Source of the DNA: Mesostigma viride
Taxonomy: Eukaryota; Streptophyta; Mesostigmatophyceae; Mesostigmatales; Mesostigmataceae
Reading direction: 5' to 3'
DNA: 64,000 nucleotides
Assembly (NCBI GenBank): GCA_009746045.1
Contig: RPFO01000213.1
Coordinates: 3,945,179-4,009,178 of the forward strand
Positions 45,067-55,456 of this stretch are shown here, piece by piece. The position numbers and the translations under genes are program-made. Numbering within the stretch: the stretch's first letter is position 1; each line of letters starts with the position of its first letter. Below the pieces are notes generated by a model that worked only from the letters and a program-made list of their open reading frames with translations, had not been told where the DNA came from and did no database searches.

Positions 45067-46985
45067 GGCACGAGCCACGAGCCACGAGCCACGAGGTAGC
45101 CATGGCTGACGGCGGAGCTCATAACTTTCACGTTTGAGCCCCAAATTCAGCTGTGAATATCACTATCGCTTCGTCTTTCTAAGACGCACATGCTGATATA
45201 ATTTTCCGAATCTAACACGCAATATATGACGAGCAAACGTCCTTTGACGCAACGCAGTTTGGCGGATGCGCTCGCCCATGAAAATGCGGCAGCTGCGGCT
45301 GCAGCTTCGCCATCAGGTCCGGCAGGCAGCGGTGACACTAGTCGTGCACTGGTGGTCACCCAGCAACCTCCCGGGCTTAATGCCTCGCCATCGGCATCGC
45401 CTGACCCGAAACGCACCCGCCCAGCCGACAAAACAGGATGGTCCCGCCCCTCGGAACCGCGCTTTCGGCCCCACCCTTTCAAGGTCGATGATCACGACTG
45501 GAACAACATTTCTCCTTACGATGCTATGGACTGCATCTTCTTCGGGGACTACGCCTCGCTTTACGACCTGTGCATCCATCTCTCCGACCAAGGTCGCCTC
45601 CTCTGCACCAACGGCAGCCCCTGGCTAGGCGGCGCCATGCTTGGCTGCCCCCGCCCCGAACTCCAGCACGCCGTCCTCAACTCCCTTCTCCAGCGCTCTG
45701 ACGGCGAGATCTGGGCTCCATCCATCTCCGCCTCCACCCTCCGTTCCATCCTCACGGAAGCCTTTCAGCAGCACGTGACCCCCTTGCTGCTGACGTCGCA
45801 GCAATGGGTGGCACGCTGGCTGCTGAACTTCCTCACATTTCCGCTGCTGCCGCCTCCACCTCCACTGCCATTTCCGCCTCCACTGCCGACATCAAAGCCC
45901 AGCTCCTCGACCTCGACCAACGCCTTCAAGCCACCGCCAACGCCCTTGAGAGCTTGCATGACACCGCCGGCCTCACCGCCCAGGCGGTGAAGGACATCGC
46001 CGCCCAGCCGGCGTCTGCTGGCCCGGCCGGCGATGCTCCCTCCACCTGGGCGGACTTGCTTAAGCAGCACACCACCTCCACCACCTCCACCATCTCGGCA
46101 CAACTCAAGCAACAAGCCCTCGACCTTCGCGAGGAAACCGACATCGCCCGGCGCAGCCACAATGTCATCGTCAAGCACTTCGACCAGCCGGCAGGTGAGA
46201 CCTCCACGAGCCTTCTTGAGGCATTTAAGCGCGACATTCTTGCCCCCATGCTACTCACTGGTGAGCTGGACATGTCGGCTGTCCGCCTCCCCCGCGCGCG
46301 GGGAAGGCTGGCCCGGCACCCGTGCTCCTCACCTTTAAGTACATGGCGGACAAGCTGTCGTTCCTTAAATGCCGCAAGAAGCTCTCGAGGACTCGCTTCA
46401 CGCTGGACGACGACTTGACCCTGGCCCAGCAACAGCGGCGACGCGAGCTATGGCCGACCTACCTTCAGCTCCGGCACAGCGCAGGGGGGAAGCCGGTATA
46501 CTGGAGGGGGGCGGTCATCCACGTTGACCACAAGCCCTGGCAGCCCCCTCCTGCCACCCCAGACTAGGGAATTCATACCAGTAGTGTAGATTAGTCAGGC
46601 TTAGCCTAGCATGTGGCCCACGCGCATGTGCGCCCATAATGGCCCCCATGGATGTTGTCTACAGAATTTAGCCAAGCCCTGCCTATAACGGGACCCCCAT
46701 GGATGTTGCATTAAGAATTTCGCCATGCTATGCCATGCAGAGAGATGCTCTCTGTAGAGAAGCCATGCCATAGCTCTTGTATAGCCATGATGATCTTCCC
46801 CCTCACAGGCATGCTCCCCCCTTACCCGGGCATAGCGTGATAGACCATGAGGGTGCAGGTGCCCTAGTGCACCTAGAGCAAGTGTTGTTTACATTCCCAC
46901 CCTTGCAGGAAGTAGCTTAGAATGTATGATAGGCCATATGCCCCTTCTCTGGGCTATGTGCTACATATACTCCCAACGGAGTTAT
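45067..46985 (+). mobile_element. ORF1-only LINE, near full length
   Basis: It starts with a 5' UTR carrying three tandem GAGCCACGA units (45070-45096), then ORF1 (45226-46567), then a 400-bp 3' UTR ending in ATACTCCCAACGGAGTTATG and a (AATTC)n tail (46987-47011). No ORF2 is present between ORF1 and the 3' UTR. A second 3' UTR unit is joined directly after the tail (47012-47310). Confidence 0.85.
45226..46567 (+). pseudogene. Complete-length LINE ORF1 with two single-base deletions
   Basis: The N-terminus MTSKRPLTQRSLADALAHEN is followed by an Ala-rich stretch, a Pro/Arg segment, CIFFGDYASLYDLCIHLSD, the coiled coil, and the ORF1p C-terminal domain. Compared with the open copy at 43874, one C is missing in the C run near 45780 and one G in the G run near 46302, so the protein is split into three frames (45226-45990, 45804-46418, 46322-46567). 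The nearly identical sequence otherwise suggests recent loss. It would be about 446 residues if the frames were read through. Confidence 0.85.
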
Positions 46986-47011
46986 GTTACAATTCAATTC
47001 AATTCAATTCA

Positions 47012-47310
47012 ATGGATGTTGCATTAAGAATTTAGCCATGCTATGCCATGCAGAGAGATGCTCTCTGTCGAGAAGCCATGCCCTAGCTCTTGTATAGCCA
47101 TGATGATCTTCCCCCACATGACATACTCCCCCTTAGCTGGGCATAGTGTGAAGATCATGAGGGTGCCGGTGCCCTTGAGGCACCTAGAGCAAGTGCTGCT
47201 TACATTCCACTCTTGCAGGAAGTAGCCTAGAATGTATTAATAGCCATATGCCCCTTCTCAGGGATATGTGCTACATTGACTCCCAACGGAGTGATGTTGA
47301 TAATTAATTA
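47012..47310 (+). mobile_element. Tandem ORF1-LINE 3' UTR unit
   Basis: A second copy of the 300-bp 3' UTR begins within the (AATTC)n tail of the first and ends GACTCCCAACGGAGTGATGTT followed by TAATTAATTAATTAAT. A 3'-truncated-template or tandem insertion at the tail would give this arrangement. Confidence 0.75.
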
Positions 47311-47337
47311 ATTAATCAACCCGGTTCCGCCCAACCC

Positions 47338-47679
47338 ACTTGAATGAGTGTCACGAGGTCCACTGTCTGTACGGTGAAGGATGGATTCAGCATCCATGCA
47401 TGCATGAATGTGGTTTGACGTACCTCGCATTCTGCATGTTCATGCATGATCGTGCATAGTTGATAGTGCCTGTTACTCCCCATTTCGGCATTTGCATGCT
47501 CTTGAATGTATGTGTCTACACGTACATCAAGGTGACAACACGTACACGTCAAATCATGAAGTTAAACAGCGTGTGCATGTGCACATGCCGGCTGTAATGA
47601 AGATTGCATGTGCATGCCGGGGTCTTCTTATATAATTGCATATGATAGAAGTTGCATGTGCGCGTTTACGTGCGTGCAT
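47338..47679. other. No gene seen
   Basis: ATGCATG-rich DNA with no domain or repeat that I can define. Confidence 0.4.
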
Positions 47680-47795
47680 AAGATTAGGGTTAGCTTAGTT
47701 ACTCTTTGCGGCTCGGTTCACCCCCACCCACCATGTCAGTAGCCATTGAATTCGTGCTACATGATCTCCCGGCCAACGGAGTCATGTTATCAAAG
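47680..47795 (+). mobile_element. LINE ORF2-type 3' end fragment
   Basis: TTAGGGTTAGCTTAGTTACT, then CACCCCCACCCACCATG, then GTGCTACATGATCTCCC and CAACGGAGTCATGTTAT match the 3' end of the ORF2 family (compare 49450-49555). Only the last 115 bp are present. Confidence 0.65.
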
Positions 47796-47984
47796 AGACA
47801 AATGTAATAATTTATTTTTATATAATTTCAATGCATGCTCCGCATGTACGTGTGGAATTTTCTTTGTGGCTAGCTGCGGAAGTTACTATCATCAAGGTTC
47901 AGATAATATGCGCATGAGCTGCACATACGTATTGCTTATGCATGCGAGCATGAATTGTTATAACAAAGCACACGCAGTGTAACC

Positions 47985-49105
47985 CCCAACCCCGCCCCCG
48001 ACTCCAGCATCTCATTCTCTGCTCCCTTCTCACGCGCTCTGATGGCGAGATCTGGGCCGTCCATCCATTTCCGCACCCACACTCTGCTCCATCCTTACGG
48101 AAGCCCTCCAGCAGCACGCGACTCCCCTGGCTGCAGATGTGGCAGCAACCGGAGGCACACTGGCTGCTGAGCTCCCTTGAGCACCACCGTCACCTCCATC
48201 TCCACCCCCCTCGCCTCCACCTCCACTGCCGCCTCCACCCGTCCACCGGCCCACATCAAAGCGCAGCTCCTCGACCTCGACCAGCGCCTCCACGACAACG
48301 CCATCGCCATTGAGTGCCTGCAAGACACCGCAGGCCTCACCGCCCAGGCGCGGTGAAGGACATCGCCACCCAGCCGGCATCTGCTGGCCCGGCCAGCGAT
48401 GCTCCTTCCACCCATGACACCCAGCTAGACCTGGGCGGACCTGCTTAAGCACCAAACCACCTCCACCGCCTCCACCATCGCGGCACCGCAGCTCAAGCAA
48501 CAAACGCTCGACCTCCACGAGGAGGCCGACCTCACCAAGCGCAGCCACAATGTCATCGTCAAGCACTTCGACCAGCCGGCAGGTGAGAACTCGGAGACTC
48601 TTGCCATAGCGTTTAAGCGTGACATTCTTGCCCCCATGCTTAACTCACTGCATGGTGAGCTGCGGATGTCGGCTGTCCGCCTTCCACGCGCGCGGGGTAA
48701 GGCTGGCCCGGCCCCCGTGCTCCTCACCAACAGTAGTAACATGGCGGATAAGGCTGTTGTTTCTTAAATGCCGCAAGAAGAGCTCTCTCGGGGACTTCCT
48801 ACACGCTGGACGACGACTTGACCTTGGCGCAGCAACAGCAGCGATAGGAGCTATGGCTGACCTACCTCCAGCTCCGGCAGAGCGCAGGGGGGAAACCGGT
48901 ATACTAGCTGGAAGGGGAGCGGTATCCACGTCGACCAGTCTGAGGCCCGGCCTGGCAGGCGCCCCCTGCCACCCCAGCAACCTCAGTCTAGGGAATGTAT
49001 ATAACAGTAGTGTGAGATTAGTCAGGCTTAGCCTAGCACGTGGCACACGCCTACGCGCATGTGCTCCGGCCATAATTAATTATGCCCCCCCCCATGGATG
49101 ATTAT
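47985..49105 (+). pseudogene. LINE ORF1 copy, decayed
   Basis: From about 48000 the DNA matches ORF1: LLPSHALMARSG-type start of the conserved segment, coiled-coil coding DNA with GCAGGCCTCACCGCCCAGG (48333), the NVIVKHFDQPAGENSETLA segment (48550-48600), RLPRARGKAGPAPVLL (48680) and LDDDLTLAQQQQR (48810-48850). Several stops and frameshifts occur. The 3' UTR follows at 48990 and is joined to an ORF2 3' end at 49110. Confidence 0.75.
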
Positions 49106-49109
49106 GGCG

Positions 49110-49560
49110 CCCCGCCCTTGGTCTGGCCGGCCGGCCCCCAGCGGCTTGGCCAACCAGGGCGGCACATCCAGACCTGGCCTGGCCCTAAGGATATTCCTAG
49201 AAAGCTAGCTTGGTAAACCTGCCATGAAGTACATCCAGATACATTGCTGGCGCCGACCTAGTGGTCCCAGAGTCACAATGTGGTCAGTTTGAACACCGCA
49301 TTCACTCCCATTCTCTTCTTTGGACTGCTATGCAGAACAAGAAGCGGTGGCAGAAGATTGTCCAGGCTCGTGAACACGCCAGCCCCTGTGGGCAAGCCCC
49401 CTTCCATGCGGAAGCCCTGGGCACTTTGCTGAGTAGTGTAGTTATAGGATTTTCTAGCTAGTCTACTATATAGCTTAGGTTAGTTCGATTATGCGGCTTC
49501 GCCCACCTCCACCCATCCAGCGAGGAATATGTGCTAAATGATCTCCCAACATACCTCAGT
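49110..49560 (+). pseudogene. LINE ORF2 C-terminus and 3' UTR
   Basis: It starts CCTTGGTCTGGCCGGCCGG, the same point as the LINE piece at 23208, and runs through the C-terminal coding stretch and 3' UTR (GCGGCTTCGCCCACCTCCAC, GTGCTAAATGATCTCCCAAC). The abrupt junction to an ORF1 3' UTR may be a template switch. Confidence 0.7.
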
Positions 49561-49574
49561 ATAACATGCCTAGG

Positions 49575-49885
49575 CATGTTATAATTTAATTTTAAATTTT
49601 AATGCATGATGCCTTGAGACTTTAGAGCAGGTGATAGTTGTATGTACATCCTACACCTGCAGGTTGTCGCCCTGATTGTATTACAATCCCATAAATGCCC
49701 CTTTCTCAGGGCTATGTGTTACATTAATGCTCCCCACGGAGCTATGATTTTAATTAATTAATTGAGAATATAGCCCAGCCCTGCCTGTAATGGGACTCCC
49801 CATGGATGATGCATTAAGAATTTAGCCAAGCTCCGCCTATGCAGATAGTCACTCTCTGCTGAGAAGCAATTCATTAATTAAAAAT
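49575..49885 (+). mobile_element. Two ORF1-type 3' UTR fragments
   Basis: One fragment ends GCTCCCCACGGAGC at about 49738 and is followed by TTTTAATTAATTAATT. The second (49755-49885) carries the AGCCCAGCCCTGCCTGTAA and GCTCTCTGCT-like segments and abuts the 3' end of the minus-strand LINE at 49886. Confidence 0.65.
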
Positions 49886-50642
49886 ATAACTCCGTTGGGA
49901 GTACATGTAGCACATATCGGGCTGAGAAGGGGCATATGGTTTTTAATACACTGGCCTGCGCTGGTTAATTGTCTCCTTGATATATGGTTTTTAATACATT
50001 CTGGGCTGCTTCCTGCATTGAAGGGTAGGGTGTAAACTACACCTGCTCTAGGTGCACCAAGGGCATCCGCACCACCATCATGTATCAGAGCTCAAAGGCC
50101 TGGCATGGGGTGGAAGATCATCATGGCTAAACAATGGCTAGGGAATGGCTTCTCAGCAGAGAGTAGCTCTCCGCATAGGCAGAGCTTAGTTGAACTCGAT
50201 CTTAATGCATCATCCGGCATGGGGGGTCCCATTATAGGCAGGGCTTGGCTATTTAAATTCGTAGTAGTATAGCATTATCCATGGGGAGTCCCATTATAGG
50301 CGCACATGCGCGGGTGCATGAGTCACGTGCTATAGGCGAAGCCTGACTAATGTACACTAGTAATATACTGTTATACATTCCCTAGACTGGGTTTGCTGGG
50401 GTGGCAGGGGGCGCCTGCCAGGGCTTGTGCGGGTCGACGTGAATGACCGCCCCCCTCCAGTATACCGGTTTCCCCCCTGCCGGCGCTCTGCCGGAGCAGG
50501 AGGTAGGTCGGCCATAGCTCCTGTCGCCGCTGTTGCTGTGCCAGGGTCAAGTCGTCGTCGATCCATGCAGCGTGTAGGAAGTCCCCGATCTCGAGCTTCT
50601 TGCGGCATTTAAGAAACGACAGCTTATCCGCCATGTACTTAA
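49886..50642 (-). pseudogene. LINE ORF1 element, minus strand, 3' part
   Basis: Read on the minus strand, ORF1 coding DNA (YMADKLSFLKCRKKL, then DDDLTLAQQQRRQELWPTYL) runs from 50642 to about 50390. The 3' UTR follows down to the terminal hairpin complement at 49886-49905. The 5' part of the same copy lies at 62784-63365, beyond the piggyBac-like insertion; the split falls in the sequence TACTTAAAGGTGAGG of intact copies. Confidence 0.85.
49951..49981 (+). mobile_element. 31-bp micro-insertion of the SINE-B end
   Basis: An insert beginning CTGGCCTGCGCTGGTTAATT and ending GTCTCCTTGAT sits in the LINE 3' UTR between two exact copies of the 17-mer ATATGGTTTTTAATACA (49934-49950 and 49982-49998). 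Confidence 0.85.
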
Positions 50643-51402
50643 CCCTTAAATGGTACTGAGTCCGTTTTCGTGGTACCAGTCGAAGTCCTACCACTCTAAC
50701 GGACTGAGCCTGTGCGCCTTGCAGGCGCCGCGCCAAAAATAATTTAACGGTCAAACCTGGGGGGATTGAAAGATCTAGATCTCAGCTTTCCGTAGAGCAC
50801 TTCAGACCGTACTTTGGACACCTGGCCAGGGAGATATGCTTGAGCAAAGTTAGGGGGGTACCATGGTCCAACGCGACCGACGTGCATGAAAAATATTGAC
50901 GCGCACGGCTATGGCGGTGCACACAACTGACTGGTACGAGAGAATAGCTTGACATAATGGACTCAAATTTTGTAGGCATGATTTTTAAGTCATAAAAACG
51001 TTATACCCCTAGCCATGGAGCGTTTGAAGATGCGTAGATGGGTCTCGGGGTGCTGGTAGGCGCAGCAAATCATGTTAGCGGCCAGGCGGTGACAGTGCGA
51101 GTGCTGCATGTTGCTAGGCGGAAATTTTCGAGATATTTGCGCATGGATAAACGTTTGACGTTGTTTCCAACCAGATTTGCTAGAACTGGCAGCCAGGAAA
51201 GGCTCGAGGCTACGTCCATGAATCGGGCGTGCTGGCTCCCGCAGGAAAAGGTAATCTGCTGTTCCGACCTGGTACGTTATAGCCTCCTAGCGTGTTCCGT
51301 TAACCGTATATGGTTGTATTATCGTTTCTAACTAATATCAGGGTTATAATCGAGGGCTTGTGATTGTCATTTTGTTGTTTTGCTGCCTCTACACTAGGAA
51401 CT

Positions 51403-51740
51403 CGGGAGTGGTAAAAGTGGTAAAAGTGGTAAAAGTGGGTGGTAAAAAGTGGTAAAAAGTGGTAAAAAGTGGTAAAAAGTGGTAAAAAGTGGTAAAAAGT
51501 GGTAAAAAGTGGTAAAAAGTGGTAAAAAGTGGTAAAAAGTGGTAAAACGGTGGGAAAACGCTAGGAGAAAAGCAGGTGGTAAAATCATTTTACCACCTTT
51601 TACCACCCCTTTTACCACCAAAGTGGTAAAAAATACCACCAAGTGGTAAAAGCGAGGGTGGTAAAAACACGCCACAAAGTGGTAAAAGTGAGGGTGGTAA
51701 AAAGTGGTAAAAATGAGGGTGGTAAAAAAATACCACAAAG
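51403..51740. repeat. Left subterminal repeat array of the CACTA element
   Basis: About 25 copies of GTGGTAAAAA/GTGGTAAAAGT lie in direct orientation (51450-51545 regular, then spaced, some inverted near 51585-51620). They correspond to the right array at 61050-61435. The TTFYHFLP-type frames read across them are artefacts. Confidence 0.93.
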
Positions 51741-52323
51741 TGGTAAAAATGACAGTGATAAAAAAGGGGAAAATGCAGATTTTGCCAGCATTACAACACA
51801 AGCACTGTTAAGAACAGCTTAACAGGCCATCATTCCAAATGGTTTCTTTATTACAAATAATAATACATCCCATTAACAGTTGTCTCTCTTGATTTACAAT
51901 GAGGATTTAGCCCCACATTGGGCGTCTCATCGATACGTTTACACCATTGTGAAATAACACAGGCCGCATCAAGCCCAGCCAATTAATTTACTTCTTCTTC
52001 AGGTGTCATCATGATCAATGATGCTTCTTTGCCTGAACAAAGCCACACAGTTGCCAGCACTCATGCTCTGGAGGCCTGCAGGCACACAGAGCACCACCAT
52101 TGAAGAGGACACAAGGGCAGCAAGGCAGGGGGGGGGGGGCAGTCAGGCACGGCAGATAGTTGTTGCCCAGCAAAACATCCTATGCATGGTGAAATGGGTT
52201 ATGCCTGTGGGTATGATGCATGACCTAGCATGAGAGTGATACATACATGAGTAACAAAAATATACGCACATGGCAACACCACATCACTACATAGCTAAAA
52301 CGTGCTTCAGAAAAAACATTCCA

Positions 52324-54560
52324 CTAAATTACCGGATCAGGAGTCTGACTCTGGGACTCCTTTGCTTGCCGCTCCAGCTCAACTTTCCGCTGCGCTTTTG
52401 CCATCATGGCCTTGAGCGCGGCAAGCTCCAGTTCCGCCTCGGTGAGATCTGGCGCGGAGGGAGCATCGGCAGACGCCGTTGCGGCCGGAGAGCTAGAGGC
52501 AGGCGGGATCGCTGGCGCGGAGGGAGCACCGGCAGACTCCGTTGCGGTCGAAGAGCTAGAGGCAGGCGGGATCGCTGGCGCGGAGGGAGCACCGGCAGAC
52601 GCCATTGCGGGCGAAGGGCTAGAGGCAGGCGGGATCGCTGGCGCGGAGGGAGCACCGGCAGACGCTGTTGCGGCCGGAGAGCTAGAGGCAGGCGGGATCG
52701 CTGGCGCGGAGGGAGCACCAGCAGACACCGTTGCGGTCGAAGAGCTAGAGGCAGGCGGGATCGCTGGCGCGGAGGGAGCACCGGCAGACGCCTTCTCCTT
52801 GGGTGGCGCCCGCGCTCGCTTGGCCGGTACATACTCATCCGACACCTCCTCCTTCTCCTCTGCTGGCCCCCAACTCTCCTTCAATTTCGCACGTGCGCCT
52901 CGAAGGTCGTCGTCAGTGACGTTGCCCAGAAGGACCCACGCATTCTCGTTGCCCTCGGCGTCACCGTAATGCATCGTGGCAAAGTCAACAAACAGCATTT
53001 GCGAGCCCCCATCACGCTCCACAAACCGCGTGCCGTAAGGGGCCTTGAGCTTCGGCTTCACCTCCACCACTTTGCCAGGCTCCCAAACATACGCAGCCGG
53101 CCGCGCCCCATCGCGCTCGTACTTGTACCTTTGTGCCACGAAGGCCCCGTGCAGTGCTTCTCCGAAACCACCAGGGCCCGGTCGCTCTTGAACCACCGCG
53201 GTTGGCAGTAAGGTGCTCAGATAGTGCGCAAGCCCCAAGTCCATGGGACCACTAGGAAGCTTTCGCTTTGCAGCCGGCTTCTTGCTGGCGGGCGGCTTCT
53301 TGCTGGCGGCCGGCTTGTTGCTGGCGGGCGGCTTGTTGACGGCGGGGCGCGACGTGATGGGCTCGAAGACATCTGGCTTGATGGCAGGCACACGAGCAGG
53401 CGGGAGACCATCCGGCATTGGCAGGTCGGCCAGCTTGGGCACCGTAGTGGGCGGCTCCACGGTGTTGTTGGGCACCGGAGGGGACGGCTGCACAGCGTTG
53501 CTGGGCACCGGAGGGGGCGGCATGACAGGCTGCGTGCCAACGGGAGGGGGCGGCGGTACAACCTTCTTGGCCACCGGAGGGGGCGGCATGACAGGCTGCT
53601 TGGGAACGGGAGGGGGCGGCGGTACAACCTTCTTGGCCACCGGAGGCGGCGGCCTCACATCCGATACCTCCACAGGTGCAGGCGCGTACCCTGCCACTTC
53701 CTGCTCTAACTCCTCCTCAATCAAGGGCTTGGAGCCGAGCTCTGAGTCTCCGAATTTCATCTGCTCGGACGCCTGTGGCATGCTGCACAGGCTTGGCCTC
53801 CGGCTTGACCTCCGGCTTGACCTCCGGCTTTACTTCCGGCTTTACTTCCGGCTTGACCTCCGGCTTGGCCGCCGGCTTTGCCGCCGGCTTGGCAGCAGGA
53901 GTTGTCTGCAAGCAGAGGGCGGGGCATGGAATAAGGACGTTAACATTCGGGAAGTCGGTTAGTAGCAGACCTGCGATGAAAGAAAAAACCAAGAAGCTTG
54001 CAGACTCCTGTAGCTAAAGATAGCGTTATTACCTTTGGCATGTTGGTCACGTCGCTTAGCGCTTTGGTATTTTCCTTCACGTCATCATCCTCGTCCTCGG
54101 CAAAACTCTGCCTCTTTTTTAAGCTGGAGTTGCTTAGCCACCGGCTCAGCTCCTTTTTTACGAATTCTTCAACACTTAGGGCTTTGGGTTTGGAGCCCTT
54201 GGGCTTCTGGGCGGTGAGCTCACCAGTCGTCGGGTCTACCACCCAGCTGGATGCCTCATACTTATCCAGCTCTGCACGGTTGTCGTCAGCCACACATGTT
54301 TCTAGAAAGTTTATGCAGCTTTTCTTTACCCGGTTAATGAGAGCATCCACCATGGCGCCATCCTGTTCCTTCAGGACATACCCCTCTACGAGGTATGCAC
54401 GGCCAAAGGTCGTGATTTGCAGTCTTAAGGTCCGCACATATTCCGAGGGAACGACGTTTTGTTTCGGCTTTTCCTCTTCACATGCTCTTGCATCAAATCG
54501 CTCCCACTCCTCAGGACTGCACACGTGAGCTGGTCGTAGCACTGCTACCCTTCTCGGCAT
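52324..54560 (-). CDS. CACTA second gene (accessory protein), frame unresolved
   Basis: Exon 1 (54560-54033, 176 residues, donor GTAATA) starts MPRRVAVLRPAHVCSPEEWE and contains SVEEFVKKELSRWLSNSSLK. Exon 2 begins after TGCTTGCAG at 53905 with a Lys-Pro repeat (KPAAKPEVKPEVK...). That frame stops at 53717, whereas the long open frame 53781-52324 (485 residues) is shifted by one. A small indel or an unrecognised splice is needed to join them. The long frame has PPPPV repeats, KPPASKKPA repeats, a globular-looking centre (MDLGLAHYLSTLLPTAVV, RFVERDGGSQMLFVDFATMH) and five to six 20-residue SAGAPSAPAIPPASSS repeats. No known domain is recognised. By position it may be the TNPA-like DNA-binding accessory protein; this is inference. 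Confidence 0.7.
52445..52800. repeat. 60-bp coding minisatellite in accessory gene
   Basis: Nearly six copies of a 60-bp unit (GCGGAGGGAGCACCGGCAGA...) encode the SAGAPSAPAIPPASSS repeat on the minus strand. The opposite strand is also open, but it only mirrors the repeat. Confidence 0.9.
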
Positions 54561-55456
54561 TTACAACGTTCGGTCGCACACCACCATGCAGATGACCAAG
54601 GCTAAGTCCGGAATCCCCCCGTTTTGCGAACGGAGACGGTGCCAACGTATACATGACGCACTGCACCTGCCTCTGTCCGCCGTTGGATTCAGCAGATCGA
54701 CGAACCTGGCAGCATCCCGCGCAAAAATTTTTTGAACGTCTTTCGCCAAAAGGCACCAACGGCAGCTACACAAACGGCCGGACCGCACGCCTCGCGCGGG
54801 GCCCGCACGCCCCGCGCGGCTGCGTGCGGATCGGCTAAACTCCGTACTGCTTGGTACAAGTACAGAGGCCTCAGGAGCTAAGGCTGTACCGTTTCAGTAG
54901 ACTTCTACCAATGAGCCCGTGACTAACCAACACTACCGTACACTGACCGTAATATCTACCATTTGAATGACTGAGAAAATGTCCGTTTGATCAAAAGGGA
55001 TCGACGACATCGAAAGCGTTGGCGAGCAGACTCAAACTTGCAACGGGTGACTTAGCGGCTATCACGGCGGCGGGTGGCACCAGAAAGAAGGCGGTCGGTT
55101 GCTACCCACCCATGGATACCGGACTCGAGCCGAACACTTACATCGACACACATGCTAGCTGGCCAAATTTCGTGATGTCTCCTTTCCCTTCCTCCACGGA
55201 TACCTACATTGTCCAGTTTCATTGGTCATCCTGCAGGCTTCCTGAGTTTTATCGCCAAATTATGTTGGATGCGTTCCTGGAAATGTCGACTGAGCCGGAC
55301 TTCATGGTCACGGTTGATTAGTGAGCTGCCAGTGGTCTCACTGGCGCAGACGCCCTAGCGTTGCTCGATTTGTGATCCCGATGGCGACTGGTTAGCCACG
55401 GAGGGCCGGCATTGACCATCAACGGTCGATGCCGGCCCTCCATGTAGAGATTGTAA
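54561..55456. promoter_or_regulatory. Divergent promoter region of the CACTA genes
   Basis: This lies between the starts of the minus-strand accessory gene (54560) and the plus-strand transposase (55457). A 100-residue open frame at 55019-55321 has no recognised domain and could be an upstream exon. A hairpin with 17-bp arms and one mismatch (55401-55417 and 55424-55440, loop ATCAAC) lies 17 bp before the transposase ATG. Confidence 0.45.

Larger units (their letters stand above)
43261..47337. mobile_element. 20-bp inverted repeats enclosing ORF1 elements
   Basis: GGGTTGGGCGGAACCGGGTT at 43261-43280 is repeated as an exact complement at 47318-47337. The left 600 bp is packed with GGAACGGAA-type motifs in both orientations (43290-43390 and 43690-43850), typical of subterminal repeats of DNA transposons. 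The middle consists of two LINE ORF1 elements. The flanks show only a loose ACTTG(T/A)AT similarity, so the transposon class is unresolved. It may be a hAT-like element filled by later LINE insertions. Confidence 0.5.

Noticed and set aside
51394-51801. TTFYHFLP-type ORFs at both CACTA ends (also 60993-61365)
   Set aside because: They read across the 10-bp subterminal repeat arrays.
52270-53211. 313-residue Arg/Gly-rich plus-strand ORF (and 53243-53962) opposite the CACTA accessory gene
   Set aside because: They mirror the 60-bp minisatellite and polyproline repeats. The minus-strand frame has a spliced partner exon and better composition.
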